Assembly (NCBI GenBank): GCA_013286645.1
Contig: JABDFJ010000009.1
Span: forward strand, 1-51,966
Direction: 5' to 3'
DNA: 51,966 bases
From: Chlamydiota bacterium
GTDB taxonomy: Bacteria > Chlamydiota > Chlamydiia > Chlamydiales > Parachlamydiaceae
Made by a program: the position numbers and the translations under genes. Shown in pieces: positions 17,106-25,609 of this stretch; the stretch's first letter is position 1; every line of letters starts with the position of its first letter. A model generated the notes under the pieces. The model had not been told where the DNA came from. It saw nothing but the letters and a program-made list of their open reading frames with translations, and ran no database searches.

Positions 17106-19226
17106 ATGAATAAAAATTTACATCCACTCATTTTATGCTTCTTATTTGGCATAGCCGTGCTCTGCACAGCACATTCCATCGTAGCCACCTCGCCGTTTGA
17201 AGAGACCAAAAACCTCCCCATCGCCTACCAAGGGCGCTTTCGCTCACTCGATTCAGCTTCAAAGTTATGGCTTCATGACTACTATCATAAACAACAGCTT
17301 GCCCGTTCTGACTTAACAGCCTTCCACACCACAGAAACAAGCGCCCTTGAGCTGCTCTGGAAATTTCACCTTCTCGGTCCAACTCCCTACAATCAAGCCC
17401 CTTTGTTCTGGATCCACTACGCACAAGTGAAGCAGCTTTTTGGCTTTGATCCTACAATCGATAGATTCTCCTACCACGAGTTATCACAAGCTCTCAATCA
17501 GGATAAACAAGTCAACCTAGACGTGATGCGCTACCTTCTTAGCTACGAGTTTGCGCACAATATGATGACAACAACCCGCCGGGCCAAAAACGATAAAAGC
17601 GAGCTTACCACACTCTCAGCCGGACTTTGGGTGACTTTGCGCAACGATAATCTCATCATCGCCCATACACCTTCAACGCAACCTTGGCACTTCTTGTCCC
17701 CTGGTATGCTACTTCATCCACAAGTAGGTGAGCAGCTTTCTTTGCTAGACAAACAACGCAAAATCCCTGCTGAAGAGATCCACCGCCTATTCAAAGCGAT
17801 GCAAGAATACGACACTACTTCTGATGATCACACCTACAACGACGCCCTGATTAGTGCCTTCGAGCAATTGAAAAAGTTGAATAAAACTCCCCAAGAAATC
17901 GCTTTAACCCTCGAACAACACTTTCCTTTGGCAGAAGGATTAAAAAAAGCCGGCTCAACCCTAAAACTTCTTCCCTCCAAACAGCAGCCTGGAGAATGGC
18001 TCTCATTACATGCTCTGAAAATCAAAAGCTATCACCCTAAAACAAATCAAATTTCTCTAGCCAAAAACTTTACCACTTTTTCCGATGTCGATTTCGAACA
18101 CATCCGCCAAACATACCTTAAGCTGGAAGCTGCTGCTCATAATATTTACAACCAGCAACAGACCTCACCCTCCAGCGAAGATTTAAACCGAGCGATACAT
18201 GACTTTGTTACCACCTACAAACAAGCCTACGCAAGCCTTGCCAATACTTCCTATAAATCAGCCGCAGGCAAACAACTGCAATATCCGGCTGTCTGGCAAC
18301 TAACACTTGAAACCCTCTACTACCAACTGCCCCTCATCGAGCTAACGATATGCGCCTATTTTTGTGCCTTGCTGCTCTTTTTGGGGGCATATACTTTGAA
18401 AAAGAGCTCTTTAGATCGGTGGGCGCTAGCCATTTTGTTACTAGGTTTTGCACTCCACACCGCAGTGCTTGCGCTGCGTTGCTTCGTGCTACAACGCCCC
18501 CCCGTATCCAACATGTTTGAAACAGTGATCTATGTCCCCTGGATTGCCTTGATTGTCGGCCTAGCCTTCTACCTCAACTCCCACAAACGCCTCATCCTTT
18601 GTGCCGCATGCACCACCTCATTAGCACTTCTAATCCTACTCAAAATCACCCATATCGATGCCCGACTTGAAAACGTCCAAGCAGTCCTCGACTCACAATA
18701 TTGGCTCATTGTCCATGTGCTCATGGTTGTAGGGAGCTATGGCGCTTTCGCTGTGTGCGGCATCCTTGGTCATTTCTACTTATTCGCCTACTGGAAAGCG
18801 AAACGGGAAACACCTGCCATCCAAGAAATCGCCCAAAGTATTTTACACACCATGTATGTGGGAGTGGCTTTGTTGATCCCTGGAACTATCCTTGGTGGCA
18901 TATGGGCAGCAGAAAGCTGGGGCCGCTTCTGGGATTGGGATCCAAAAGAATCCTGGGCTTTTATTTCGGCATGCATCTATCTATTAGTGGTACATGCCTA
19001 CACTTTCAAACGCATCCATGATTTCGGCTTAGCAGTCGGCGCCGTGGGCGGCTTGATGGCCATCAGTTTCACCTGGTATGGGGTCAATTTTGTGCTTGGC
19101 ACCGGACTCCATAGCTATGGCTTTGGCAAAGGGGGCGAGGGATATTATTTTCTCTATTTAACCGCCGAAGCTCTCTTTTTAATTATCACGACGCTCACTC
19201 TGCGCAACCCCCAAAAATCTCCTTGA
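17106..19226 (+). CDS. ccsA: CcsA-type cytochrome c haem lyase subunit
   Basis: A 706-residue member of the CcsA/CcmF haem-handling family. An N-terminal hydrophobic segment (about 8-27) precedes a large extracytoplasmic region (about 28-410), then at least eight membrane segments. The WWD-type haem-binding motif is WGRFWDWDPKE at about 605-615, with conserved His residues on both sides (for example VVHAY and LHSYG). Together with ResB it forms the system II synthetase, here as two separate proteins rather than a CcsBA fusion. It lies 50 bases after resB. The presence of a full set implies c-type cytochromes in this organism. Confidence 0.9.
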   Translation: MNKNLHPLILCFLFGIAVLCTAHSIVATSPFEETKNLPIAYQGRFRSLDSASKLWLHDYYHKQQLARSDLTAFHTTETSALELLWKFHLLGPTPYNQAPLFWIHYAQVKQLFGFDPTIDRFSYHELSQALNQDKQVNLDVMRYLLSYEFAHNMMTTTRRAKNDKSELTTLSAGLWVTLRNDNLIIAHTPSTQPWHFLSPGMLLHPQVGEQLSLLDKQRKIPAEEIHRLFKAMQEYDTTSDDHTYNDALISAFEQLKKLNKTPQEIALTLEQHFPLAEGLKKAGSTLKLLPSKQQPGEWLSLHALKIKSYHPKTNQISLAKNFTTFSDVDFEHIRQTYLKLEAAAHNIYNQQQTSPSSEDLNRAIHDFVTTYKQAYASLANTSYKSAAGKQLQYPAVWQLTLETLYYQLPLIELTICAYFCALLLFLGAYTLKKSSLDRWALAILLLGFALHTAVLALRCFVLQRPPVSNMFETVIYVPWIALIVGLAFYLNSHKRLILCAACTTSLALLILLKITHIDARLENVQAVLDSQYWLIVHVLMVVGSYGAFAVCGILGHFYLFAYWKAKRETPAIQEIAQSILHTMYVGVALLIPGTILGGIWAAESWGRFWDWDPKESWAFISACIYLLVVHAYTFKRIHDFGLAVGAVGGLMAISFTWYGVNFVLGTGLHSYGFGKGGEGYYFLYLTAEALFLIITTLTLRNPQKSP

Positions 19227-19295
19227 AAAAAAAACATTATTTCAGATATTAAGTAATGTAATAAAATAGACGATTTTTTATGCCAAAGGATTACA

Positions 19296-19775
19296 ATGCG
19301 ACATATTAAAAGTGAGCGACTTAAAAAACTAGAAGTCGAACTCAATGATCTAGAACAATGGCTTAAACTTGGACTAGTTCCGAAAAAAGATATTGAAAAG
19401 CACAAAGAAGAAATCCTTGCCATCCAAACAAAAATTGAAGAAGAAAAAGAACGCCTCCAATTCTTGAAAGAAAGTGGCGAAGCCGAAGAATATGTCACTC
19501 CAAAACGTGCTTCAGTGCGCACCGGTTACACCGAAATGCCAACCATCCCCGATATTGATATGGGCGAAACTGCCGGCGGCCTAGCCGACACAGGCTTCGA
19601 CATGGAAACTGAAGCTGGCGAGGTCGAAAGCTCTGTCATCGAAGAACGCGACGAAACCGATGACGAAAAGCATGATTCCGAAGAAGAAGACGAAGAAGAT
19701 GATGAATCCTTTTTCAGCGATAAAAATCGCTGGAAACGAGGTGGCATCATCGATCCCGACGCGGACGAATGGTAA
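19296..19775 (+). CDS. Acidic coiled-coil protein, CT053-like by position
   Basis: A 159-residue, very acidic protein. Residues 1-60 are charged and strongly predicted as coiled coil (EVELNDLEQWLKLG, KIEEEKERLQFLKE). Residues 110-142 are almost wholly Glu/Asp/Ser, and the protein ends in a short basic-then-acidic tail (NRWKRGGIIDPDADEW). No signal peptide. It overlaps hemW by seven bases, so the two are coupled. In C. trachomatis I recall CT053 occupying the same position beside hemN and reported as a type III secretion substrate; homology here is inferred from position and character, not checked. Confidence 0.75.
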   Translation: MRHIKSERLKKLEVELNDLEQWLKLGLVPKKDIEKHKEEILAIQTKIEEEKERLQFLKESGEAEEYVTPKRASVRTGYTEMPTIPDIDMGETAGGLADTGFDMETEAGEVESSVIEERDETDDEKHDSEEEDEEDDESFFSDKNRWKRGGIIDPDADEW

Positions 19776-20908
19776 TAGACCATATCAGTCTCTATTTTCA
19801 CATCCCTTTCTGTACGAAAAAATGTGATTATTGCCACTTCTATGTCTTGCCAGACAAACCAGTCTTCCACCAATTGCTCATGGAAGGGCTGCTACTTGAT
19901 ATTGATGTATGGGGCCCTCACCTAACAAACAAAAAGCTCGTTTCAATTTATTTTGGTGGAGGCACCCCAGCATTGCTCGGAGCTTCCCCGCTAGCCCAGA
20001 TTCTCGAAAAAGTTCGTTCTTATACTACTTTTCAGGCAGATCAAATTGAAATCACTTTAGAAGCTAACCCTGAAACTATTTCAGCGGCATTAATGCGCGA
20101 ATATGCGCAGGCTGGCGTAAATAGGGTAAGCATTGGAATTCAATCTCTCGATGACCGTCTACTCCATAAACTCGGCCGCACACATCATGCCACAACAGCC
20201 ATAAAAGCTATTGAAGACACAACTACAGCAGGCATATCTAATATCTCCATCGACCTCATGTACGATATTCCAGGGCAAACACTAGATGCATGGCACCACA
20301 CTCTACAGCGTGCATGTGAGTTGCCAATCACGCATCTATCGCTCTACAACCTAACAATCGAGCCACATACTGTCTTTTTCAAATACCGCGAAACCCTGCG
20401 CAAAGAGCTACCTGACGACGAATGCAGCACGCGCATGTATCAAGATGCCATCGCTACTTTTGAAGCTTGCGGCCTAGAGCAATATGAAATTTCGGCGTTC
20501 GCCCGCCACGATCTTTACTCACGCCATAATGTGGGGTACTGGACCGGACGCCCATTCCTTGGTTTTGGTCCTTCGGCTTTCAGCTATTGGCAAAAGAAGC
20601 GCTTTAGAGCTGTCGCCAATTTGAATCGCTATGTACAAGCACTGCGCAGTGGACAGTCCCCTGTCGATTTCGAGGAAGAGCTACCTCCATTGCAACAACA
20701 GCGTGAATTGCTAGCTATCGCCTTACGTCTGAAGCAAGGCATTTCGCTATCCACGTTTGAGGGACAATATGGCAACCTAGACATGGAGACGTTGGCTACT
20801 TTGAGAAGCTTGCAAGAAAAGGGGCTGATCCAATGGAACCAAGACCACATCGCTTTGACACCACAGGGCATGCTTTTCTACGACACTGCAGCTGTAGAGA
20901 TTATATAG
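19769..20908 (+). CDS. hemW: HemW-type radical SAM protein
   Basis: A 379-residue radical SAM protein. The cluster motif is C-x3-C-x2-C at Cys15, Cys19 and Cys22, followed by x-Phe (HF) rather than x-Cys. That favours HemW, a haem chaperone for respiratory enzymes, over true coproporphyrinogen oxidase HemN. GGGTP near 65-69 and the C-terminal HemN domain are present. The start overlaps the preceding gene by seven bases. Haem handling fits with the ccs genes directly upstream, although hemW is next to the same small acidic gene in other chlamydiae as well. Confidence 0.92.
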   Translation: MVIDHISLYFHIPFCTKKCDYCHFYVLPDKPVFHQLLMEGLLLDIDVWGPHLTNKKLVSIYFGGGTPALLGASPLAQILEKVRSYTTFQADQIEITLEANPETISAALMREYAQAGVNRVSIGIQSLDDRLLHKLGRTHHATTAIKAIEDTTTAGISNISIDLMYDIPGQTLDAWHHTLQRACELPITHLSLYNLTIEPHTVFFKYRETLRKELPDDECSTRMYQDAIATFEACGLEQYEISAFARHDLYSRHNVGYWTGRPFLGFGPSAFSYWQKKRFRAVANLNRYVQALRSGQSPVDFEEELPPLQQQRELLAIALRLKQGISLSTFEGQYGNLDMETLATLRSLQEKGLIQWNQDHIALTPQGMLFYDTAAVEII

Positions 20909-21231
20909 TCCTGGGTAGAATCAAGTCAGTGTGACAATAATATCCGATTATTTTAAACACAAAGGCACAAAGACGGAAAGAACAGCCAAGGGCAAAAAAA
21001 TAACAGGATAGGCATGATAGGCAGGATGGTAGGGGGGCCGAACTTTGTAGTGTACAGGAACGTGTGCCTTATTGTCCGATTTGTTTTTCAACGCAAAGGA
21101 AGGCAAAGTTCGCAAAGGCGCAAAGAAAGGCATGCCTCATGCTAAATGTTCTATAGCATAGACTGCAGCATATTAAATGTAAGGTGATAAAGGTGTCGTT
21201 GAAGCTAAGATTAGTGAACCATTAAACCATT

Positions 21232-21350
21232 CCCAATCATCGCATGCAAGCGGTTGTGAGTTAAGCGACACACACACAACACAACAGGGAATTGCCTGTC
21301 TGTTGTGTGTGTGTCGCTTAACTCACAACCGCTTGCATGCGATGATTGGG
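21232..21350. repeat. Perfect 50-bp inner hairpin of the nested repeat
   Basis: Bases 21232-21281 and 21301-21350 are exact inverted copies with a 19-base loop. The stem includes a GCATGC core and an ACACACAC run. Complete identity contrasts with the diverged outer arms, so this part is either younger, corrected by conversion, or under selection. Confidence 0.85.
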
Positions 21351-21358
21351 AGGAGCTT

Positions 21359-21386
21359 CCAGTGGATTGCTAAGGCAATCCACTGG
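21359..21386. repeat. Perfect 12-bp hairpin inside the nested repeat
   Basis: CCAGTGGATTGC (21359-21370) pairs exactly with 21375-21386 across a 4-base loop. It lies eight bases after the 50-bp hairpin and is the second branch of the nested structure. No T run follows directly. Confidence 0.75.
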
Positions 21387-21767
21387 AGATTTTTGCTACC
21401 GCGATGGTGCTGCGCATTCTAGCATACTCTTAGTACCCTTACATCTATCCTACCTCTCTTGTCATCGAACATGATTCTTGCTTTAAGATCATTTAACATG
21501 CTGCAGTCTATACTATAGACCATTTAGCATGAGGCATGCCTTTCTTTGCGCCTTTGCGAACTTTGCCTTCCTTTGCGTTGAAAAAATAAATCGGACAATA
21601 ATGCATACTACACTGTACGGTACAAAGTTCGGAATTTCCTCCCCCCATCCTGCCTATCCTGTTATTTTTTTTGCCCTTGGCTGCTCTTTCCGTCTTTGTG
21701 CCTTTGTTTTTAAAATAATCGAACACTATTGCCACATAGTCTTAAAACTTGAGTTCAGACATGCTGC

Positions 21768-22499
21768 TTAGATGCTAGAAACTAAAAAGATGGCGGTTTT
21801 CTTTTCGAGATTGGGCAAGGGGCTCTTTTTCCACAATTCAACACTCTGTGAAACAACCCCCTGTGTTGTCAGCGTTAGATCCCAAGCCACACACAACTGT
21901 GTTTGGGGGCTTAACACCTTTAACAAAGCCTCCAACAGATGGATATTGCGATAAGGCGTTTCGATGAAAATCTGTGTAGCACCATCAGCCTTTGAACGGT
22001 GTTCTAATTCCTTGATCTCTCGCTCACGCTGCTTTGGCTCTTTATCTAAGTAGCCACAAAAATAAAAACGTTGTCCTGGCAAGCCTGAAAGCATCAATGA
22101 TAACAAAATAGAAGAGGGCCCTACAAAAGATTGCACGACAATGCCACTTTGGCGCGCGCGCCGCACCAACTTAGCACCCGGATCCGCCACACAAGGCAAG
22201 CCGCCATCAGAAACAACACCCCAACGCTCCCCTTTGCGGATAGGCTCAAGCAAGAAATCGATATCGGCATCTGGAGTGTGTTCGTTAAAAAGCGCTATGG
22301 GGATATCATTCGCAGGCTTTTTTGTCTCAAAACGCCCCAAGAAACGCCTGCCAGCCCCCGCACTTTCGGCGATTAGCCCATCTAACGAAGCCACAGCTTT
22401 ATCCACACTAGCTGGTAAAAATGGAGCGTGATGTTTAACATCGCCCAGCACATTTGGTAAGAGCAGCAAAGCAGGTTTTGATGGTGTTTCTTCTGTCAT
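21768..22499 (-). CDS. RsmI-like tetrapyrrole-methylase-fold methyltransferase
   Basis: A 243-residue protein of the tetrapyrrole methylase superfamily, closest in pattern to RsmI, which 2'-O-methylates C1402 of 16S rRNA. Seen: the SDGGLPCVADPG segment (RsmI has SDAGTPLINDPG), GPSSILLSLMLSGLP matching the GPCA-x-A-GLP region, FYFCGYL, and IFIETPYRN. The N-terminus diverges from classical RsmI. I recall C. trachomatis CT048 being of this type and lying next to CT047, as here. It ends beside the giant inverted repeat and starts 12 bases after holA ends, so holA and this gene form one unit. The exact substrate is not proven. Confidence 0.8.
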   Translation of the reverse strand: MTEETPSKPALLLLPNVLGDVKHHAPFLPASVDKAVASLDGLIAESAGAGRRFLGRFETKKPANDIPIALFNEHTPDADIDFLLEPIRKGERWGVVSDGGLPCVADPGAKLVRRARQSGIVVQSFVGPSSILLSLMLSGLPGQRFYFCGYLDKEPKQREREIKELEHRSKADGATQIFIETPYRNIHLLEALLKVLSPQTQLCVAWDLTLTTQGVVSQSVELWKKSPLPNLEKKTAIFLVSSI

Positions 22500-22511
22500 A
22501 ATAACGAATCC

Positions 22512-23540
22512 TTATACGGTTACTAATTTAATAATGAGCATCTCTGCAAGGAAGTCTGGGTCTACTCCACTGCTTTTGGCTTGTAATTCGGTTTCATCGA
22601 TAAGAATCAATCCCTTGCGAAAGCGTGTCATCCCATAGCTTTGCGCTTGCTGCACATGGCGTTCCAAAATTGCCCCTCTCATATAGGGGAATTCTTGCGA
22701 GACATCTCCGGCCGATCCCCCTTGGGACATGATAGCACACACTTGATATTCAATTTGATATTGGGAACGGATCTGCCGCAACAACGCAATAAGCGCCACC
22801 CCTTCAGTCAAAAGAGCTTTACTGATACGTAGCGCTGCCGAAGCATCCCTGCGAAACAAAGCCTCCCCAAGCTGCCAAGCATTATCTTGATTGACACTGC
22901 CACATACTGCTGCAATATCGTGCTCTTCGATCACTCTGCGCTCACCAACATAACAAAGCAATTTAAGCAACTCGCACTGCAAGAGCATTTGATCGGTGCC
23001 TAGTTGTTTAACAAGCTGCTGACAAGCTGCCAGCGATAGTTGCTTGCCATGTAACGTCACTTCTTTGTGCAACCACTCAGCAACTGATTTTTCCCGCTCC
23101 CATTGCTTTTCTTCAGCGACATCAAGCACAACACCGACCTTTTCAGCGTTTTTGTAAAATGTAGTCGCTCGATTAATTGCAGAGGCCACCAAAACCAAAC
23201 ATGACGTCCTACTTGGTTTTGCGAAGTAGGCCTCAAGTTTAGATGTTGCATCCTTATTAAAGGCATCAGCGTTTTGCACGATAATGAGCCGACGCTTGAC
23301 GAAAAAAGACATCGTTTCGAGTTCTTGCAAGATGACAGCCACATCATGGCGCTCTCCATCGAAGGTTTGCACACACAAATCAGGTGTTGTCTCTCCCTTT
23401 AAAACCAAAGCACAGAAGCGATCGACAGCTTGCTTACGAACGAAAGCCTCTTTAGACAAAATCAAATACACTTCGGCTAAATGGTTAGGCAACGCCCCTT
23501 CAAGGTGTTTTTCAAAAGCTGTTAAATTGGAATATTTCAA
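22512..23540 (-). CDS. holA: DNA polymerase III delta subunit (HolA-like)
   Basis: About 342 residues from the chosen start. HolA opens the sliding clamp within the clamp loader. Family traits: VYLILSKEAFVRKQAVDRF near the N-terminus (HolA pattern vYll-GxExfl), RRLIIVQNAD in the middle, NQDNAWQLGEALFRRD, and LLRQIRSQYQ in the C-terminal domain. There is no early in-frame ATG. I propose the TTG at 23540, which gives a normal distance to the first beta strand; the frame stays open to a TTG at 23615. The P-loop is absent, as expected for delta. It is the first gene before the rsmI-like gene. Confidence 0.78.
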   Translation of the reverse strand: MKYSNLTAFEKHLEGALPNHLAEVYLILSKEAFVRKQAVDRFCALVLKGETTPDLCVQTFDGERHDVAVILQELETMSFFVKRRLIIVQNADAFNKDATSKLEAYFAKPSRTSCLVLVASAINRATTFYKNAEKVGVVLDVAEEKQWEREKSVAEWLHKEVTLHGKQLSLAACQQLVKQLGTDQMLLQCELLKLLCYVGERRVIEEHDIAAVCGSVNQDNAWQLGEALFRRDASAALRISKALLTEGVALIALLRQIRSQYQIEYQVCAIMSQGGSAGDVSQEFPYMRGAILERHVQQAQSYGMTRFRKGLILIDETELQAKSSGVDPDFLAEMLIIKLVTV

Positions 23541-23624
23541 GGGAGATCCATTTTCGATTAATTGCTTAGCTGCAATGAGTATAATGATATCAGCCAATGT
23601 TCTCAAGTAGGACAATTGACATTG

Positions 23625-23696
23625 CAGAAGTTCCCACTAAAAAAATCGGGCTCGGGCTCGCACGCGGGCTCGATTTTTTTTAGTGGGAACTGCTAT
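23625..23696. repeat. Small palindromic element with AGTTCCCACTA ends and GGGCTCG words
   Basis: Arms 23630-23648 and 23671-23690 are inverted (GTTCCCACTAAAAAA type) and enclose three GGGCTCG words. The end sequence TATAGCAGTTCCCA recurs, with one to two changes, in the element at 40334-40450, which carries a different filler. It lies between divergent holA and the exported methyltransferase gene. Confidence 0.65.
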
Positions 23697-23785
23697 AGAC
23701 ATTAAAAAAAGATTGCGCTTAAATGACACGTCAAGCATATGAATGAAGGCAAAAATTAAATATGTCATCAACCCCAAGGTTTCAA

Positions 23786-24478
23786 ATGAGAGCACTACGC
23801 AAAACATTCATTAAGTCCACGCTACTGTCTGCAATCGTGTCATGCACCCTCTCTAGCTCCATCTTAGCTACATCCCCTCTAGAAGATGCATTTACCCGCT
23901 GTTACAAAACGAAAGCATGGGCAACAAATGCCCAAGGAGAAGGGTCTTCAGGCACTGGCTCTACGCTAGAGGCCACAGAAGAATATCGAGTATTTTTACA
24001 AGACTTCTTAAAGTCTCACAAAATTCGGTCCGTCGTCGACGCCGGCTGCGGTGATTGGGAATTCTCGCAATATATTGACTGGAGAGGAATCCAATATTCA
24101 GGATATGACATCGTCAAATCCGTAATTATAAGAAATAAGAAAAATTTTGGAGCTCCCAATATTAAGTTCTTTCAAGCCAATACTCTCGAATTTGATCTCC
24201 CACAAGCTGATTTATTGATTACCAAAGATGTATTACAACACCTTCCCATTGAAGACATCAAGTCATTTACTAGACATTTTAGCAAATATAAGTATTGCTT
24301 AATCACTAATGACATCAACCCCTATCGCCGCACTTCAAATATTCAAATTGTAGCTGGTCAATATCGTCCTATCGATTTAACTGAACCCCCCTTTAATGTC
24401 GTGGGCACAAAGATCTTAACTTTTGAAACAGGCTGGGGTGAAACCAAACAAGTCCTGCTTATTGACAACACAAAATAA
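23786..24478 (+). CDS. Exported class I SAM-dependent methyltransferase-like protein
   Basis: A 230-residue protein. The SAM-binding motif I is VVDAGCGDWEFS (about 83-94), followed by YSGYDIVKS (motif II) and DLLITKDVLQHLP (motif IV to V), so the fold is clear. Residues 1-28 form a good Sec signal (basic MRALRK, hydrophobic core, cleavage after SSILA). A lipobox-like IVSC at about 17-20 is an alternative. ATG 23786 has AAGG six bases upstream, better than the in-frame ATG at 23762. SAM is a cytosolic cofactor, so an exported methyltransferase should act outside the bacterium, perhaps in the host. Substrate unknown. It heads a group of similarly exported enzymes. Confidence 0.8.
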   Translation: MRALRKTFIKSTLLSAIVSCTLSSSILATSPLEDAFTRCYKTKAWATNAQGEGSSGTGSTLEATEEYRVFLQDFLKSHKIRSVVDAGCGDWEFSQYIDWRGIQYSGYDIVKSVIIRNKKNFGAPNIKFFQANTLEFDLPQADLLITKDVLQHLPIEDIKSFTRHFSKYKYCLITNDINPYRRTSNIQIVAGQYRPIDLTEPPFNVVGTKILTFETGWGETKQVLLIDNTK

Positions 24479-24489
24479 AAACCACCAAT

Positions 24490-24519
24490 ACCTCCCGATT
24501 ATAACAAATGTCGGGAGGT
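24490..24519 (+). terminator. Hairpin after the exported methyltransferase gene
   Basis: ACCTCCCGA (24490-24498) pairs exactly with TCGGGAGGT (24511-24519) over a 12-base loop, 11 bases after the stop codon. Only a weak T-rich stretch follows, so it is either a poor intrinsic terminator or an mRNA-stabilising stem. Confidence 0.55.
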
Positions 24520-24579
24520 GTCTTGCCAAGTTTATCGCGATGCTAAAATAAATACTTCCGTATTCAAAATATTCAGCCT

Positions 24580-25593
24580 ATGAAACACATTCCAGCGTGG
24601 CTCACCTTCATCCTTTGTTTCCTTTCAGCCCCTTCAATGACGATAGAGGTTGATAGCAACAAACAAAGTAAAACAATCAACATACTCTGTTGGCTTAACG
24701 GAGTGGGGTTAAGCCGAGATGCTAATATTCTTAAAAATGAATTATCTCCACTTGGTCACACCGTAAGGTTAGTCGACATCTATCCAGCAACCCCTCTCCC
24801 ATTGAAAGATATTCCACCCGCGGATATCAATATTTTCATTGAGCATGCCTATGAAACTCTTTTCCCTTCGGCTAAAAAAAATTACTACATTCCCAATCCC
24901 GAATGGTGCCAAGTACCTCCACACGTAATCAAAAAACTGGATCTCATTCTGTGTCGCACACATGAAGTCGAACGGATCTTTTCCCCTATCGCAAAAAAAA
25001 CCTATTACATCGGATTTGCGAGTATTGATAGATCACAACCCAAAGCAAAAAAAGACTTTTCCAAAATTCTCCATTTACGTGGCCAAAGCATTGCCAAAGG
25101 CACAACTTCTGTACTTAATCTTTGGTATGATCACCCCAAATATCCTGAATTGAATTTGATCTCTTTTCGAGAACCAGATCCCAAGCTAGAAAATGTCAAA
25201 TGCTACAGCAATTATCTATCCGAAGATCAATTGCTTTCTTTGCAAAATCAATGCGGAATTCATCTTTGTCCAAGTGAAACAGAAGGCTTCGGACATTATA
25301 TCGGTGAAGCGTTAAGCGTGGGAGCTGTCGTGGTAACTACCGATGCCCCTCCCATGAACGAATTTATCACTGATACAAGGTGTTTGGTGAAGGCTAAGTT
25401 CTCATCTCAACAAAACTACGCCACCAATTATTACGTCGATGATGCGCACTTCGAAGAAGTACTTAGCAATCTCCTAGCTTTGCCTAAAGAAGAGTTGATG
25501 GCGATTGGCAAAAAAAACAGAAAAGCGTATCTAGAGGGCAAGCGAGCCTTCAAGGAAAGATTAAAACAACTTTTCAATGAACCCATAAATTAA
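24580..25593 (+). CDS. GT4-like glycosyltransferase with an export signal
   Basis: A 337-residue protein with a glycosyltransferase family 4-like C-terminal half: CPSETEGFGHYIGEALSVG at about 230-248 contains the E-x7-E motif (Glu235, Glu243), followed by the VVTTDAPPMNE nucleotide-sugar region. Residues 1-20 are a Sec-type signal (PAWLTFILCFLSAPS). The GT-B N-terminal half is shorter than usual. Nucleotide sugars are not expected in the periplasm, so, like its neighbours, the enzyme may act in host compartments. No clear ribosome-binding site precedes the ATG. The gap to the next gene is 16 bases. Confidence 0.78.
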   Translation: MKHIPAWLTFILCFLSAPSMTIEVDSNKQSKTINILCWLNGVGLSRDANILKNELSPLGHTVRLVDIYPATPLPLKDIPPADINIFIEHAYETLFPSAKKNYYIPNPEWCQVPPHVIKKLDLILCRTHEVERIFSPIAKKTYYIGFASIDRSQPKAKKDFSKILHLRGQSIAKGTTSVLNLWYDHPKYPELNLISFREPDPKLENVKCYSNYLSEDQLLSLQNQCGIHLCPSETEGFGHYIGEALSVGAVVVTTDAPPMNEFITDTRCLVKAKFSSQQNYATNYYVDDAHFEEVLSNLLALPKEELMAIGKKNRKAYLEGKRAFKERLKQLFNEPIN

Positions 25594-25609
25594 GGGATAA
25601 CATATCAAT

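Larger units (their letters stand above)
20930..21736. repeat. Giant nested inverted repeat filling the hemW to rsmI-like gap
   Basis: This 859-base gene-free gap is almost wholly palindromic. The outer arms (20930-21178 and 21490-21736, about 245 bases each) are inverted copies with scattered differences. They contain words such as GGCGCAAAG, AACAGGATAGGCA and a terminal block around CCGATTATTTT. Within the 311-base centre lie a perfect 50-bp hairpin and a perfect 12-bp hairpin, giving a cloverleaf-like layout. Short open frames in both arms are mirror images of the repeat and are not credible genes. It sits between convergent genes. Confidence 0.85.

Noticed and set aside
20948-21735. Two small open frames (20948-21133 and 21508-21735, minus) with mirror-image counterparts
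   Set aside because: They are translations of the two arms of the giant inverted repeat. They have no ribosome-binding site and no protein-like composition.
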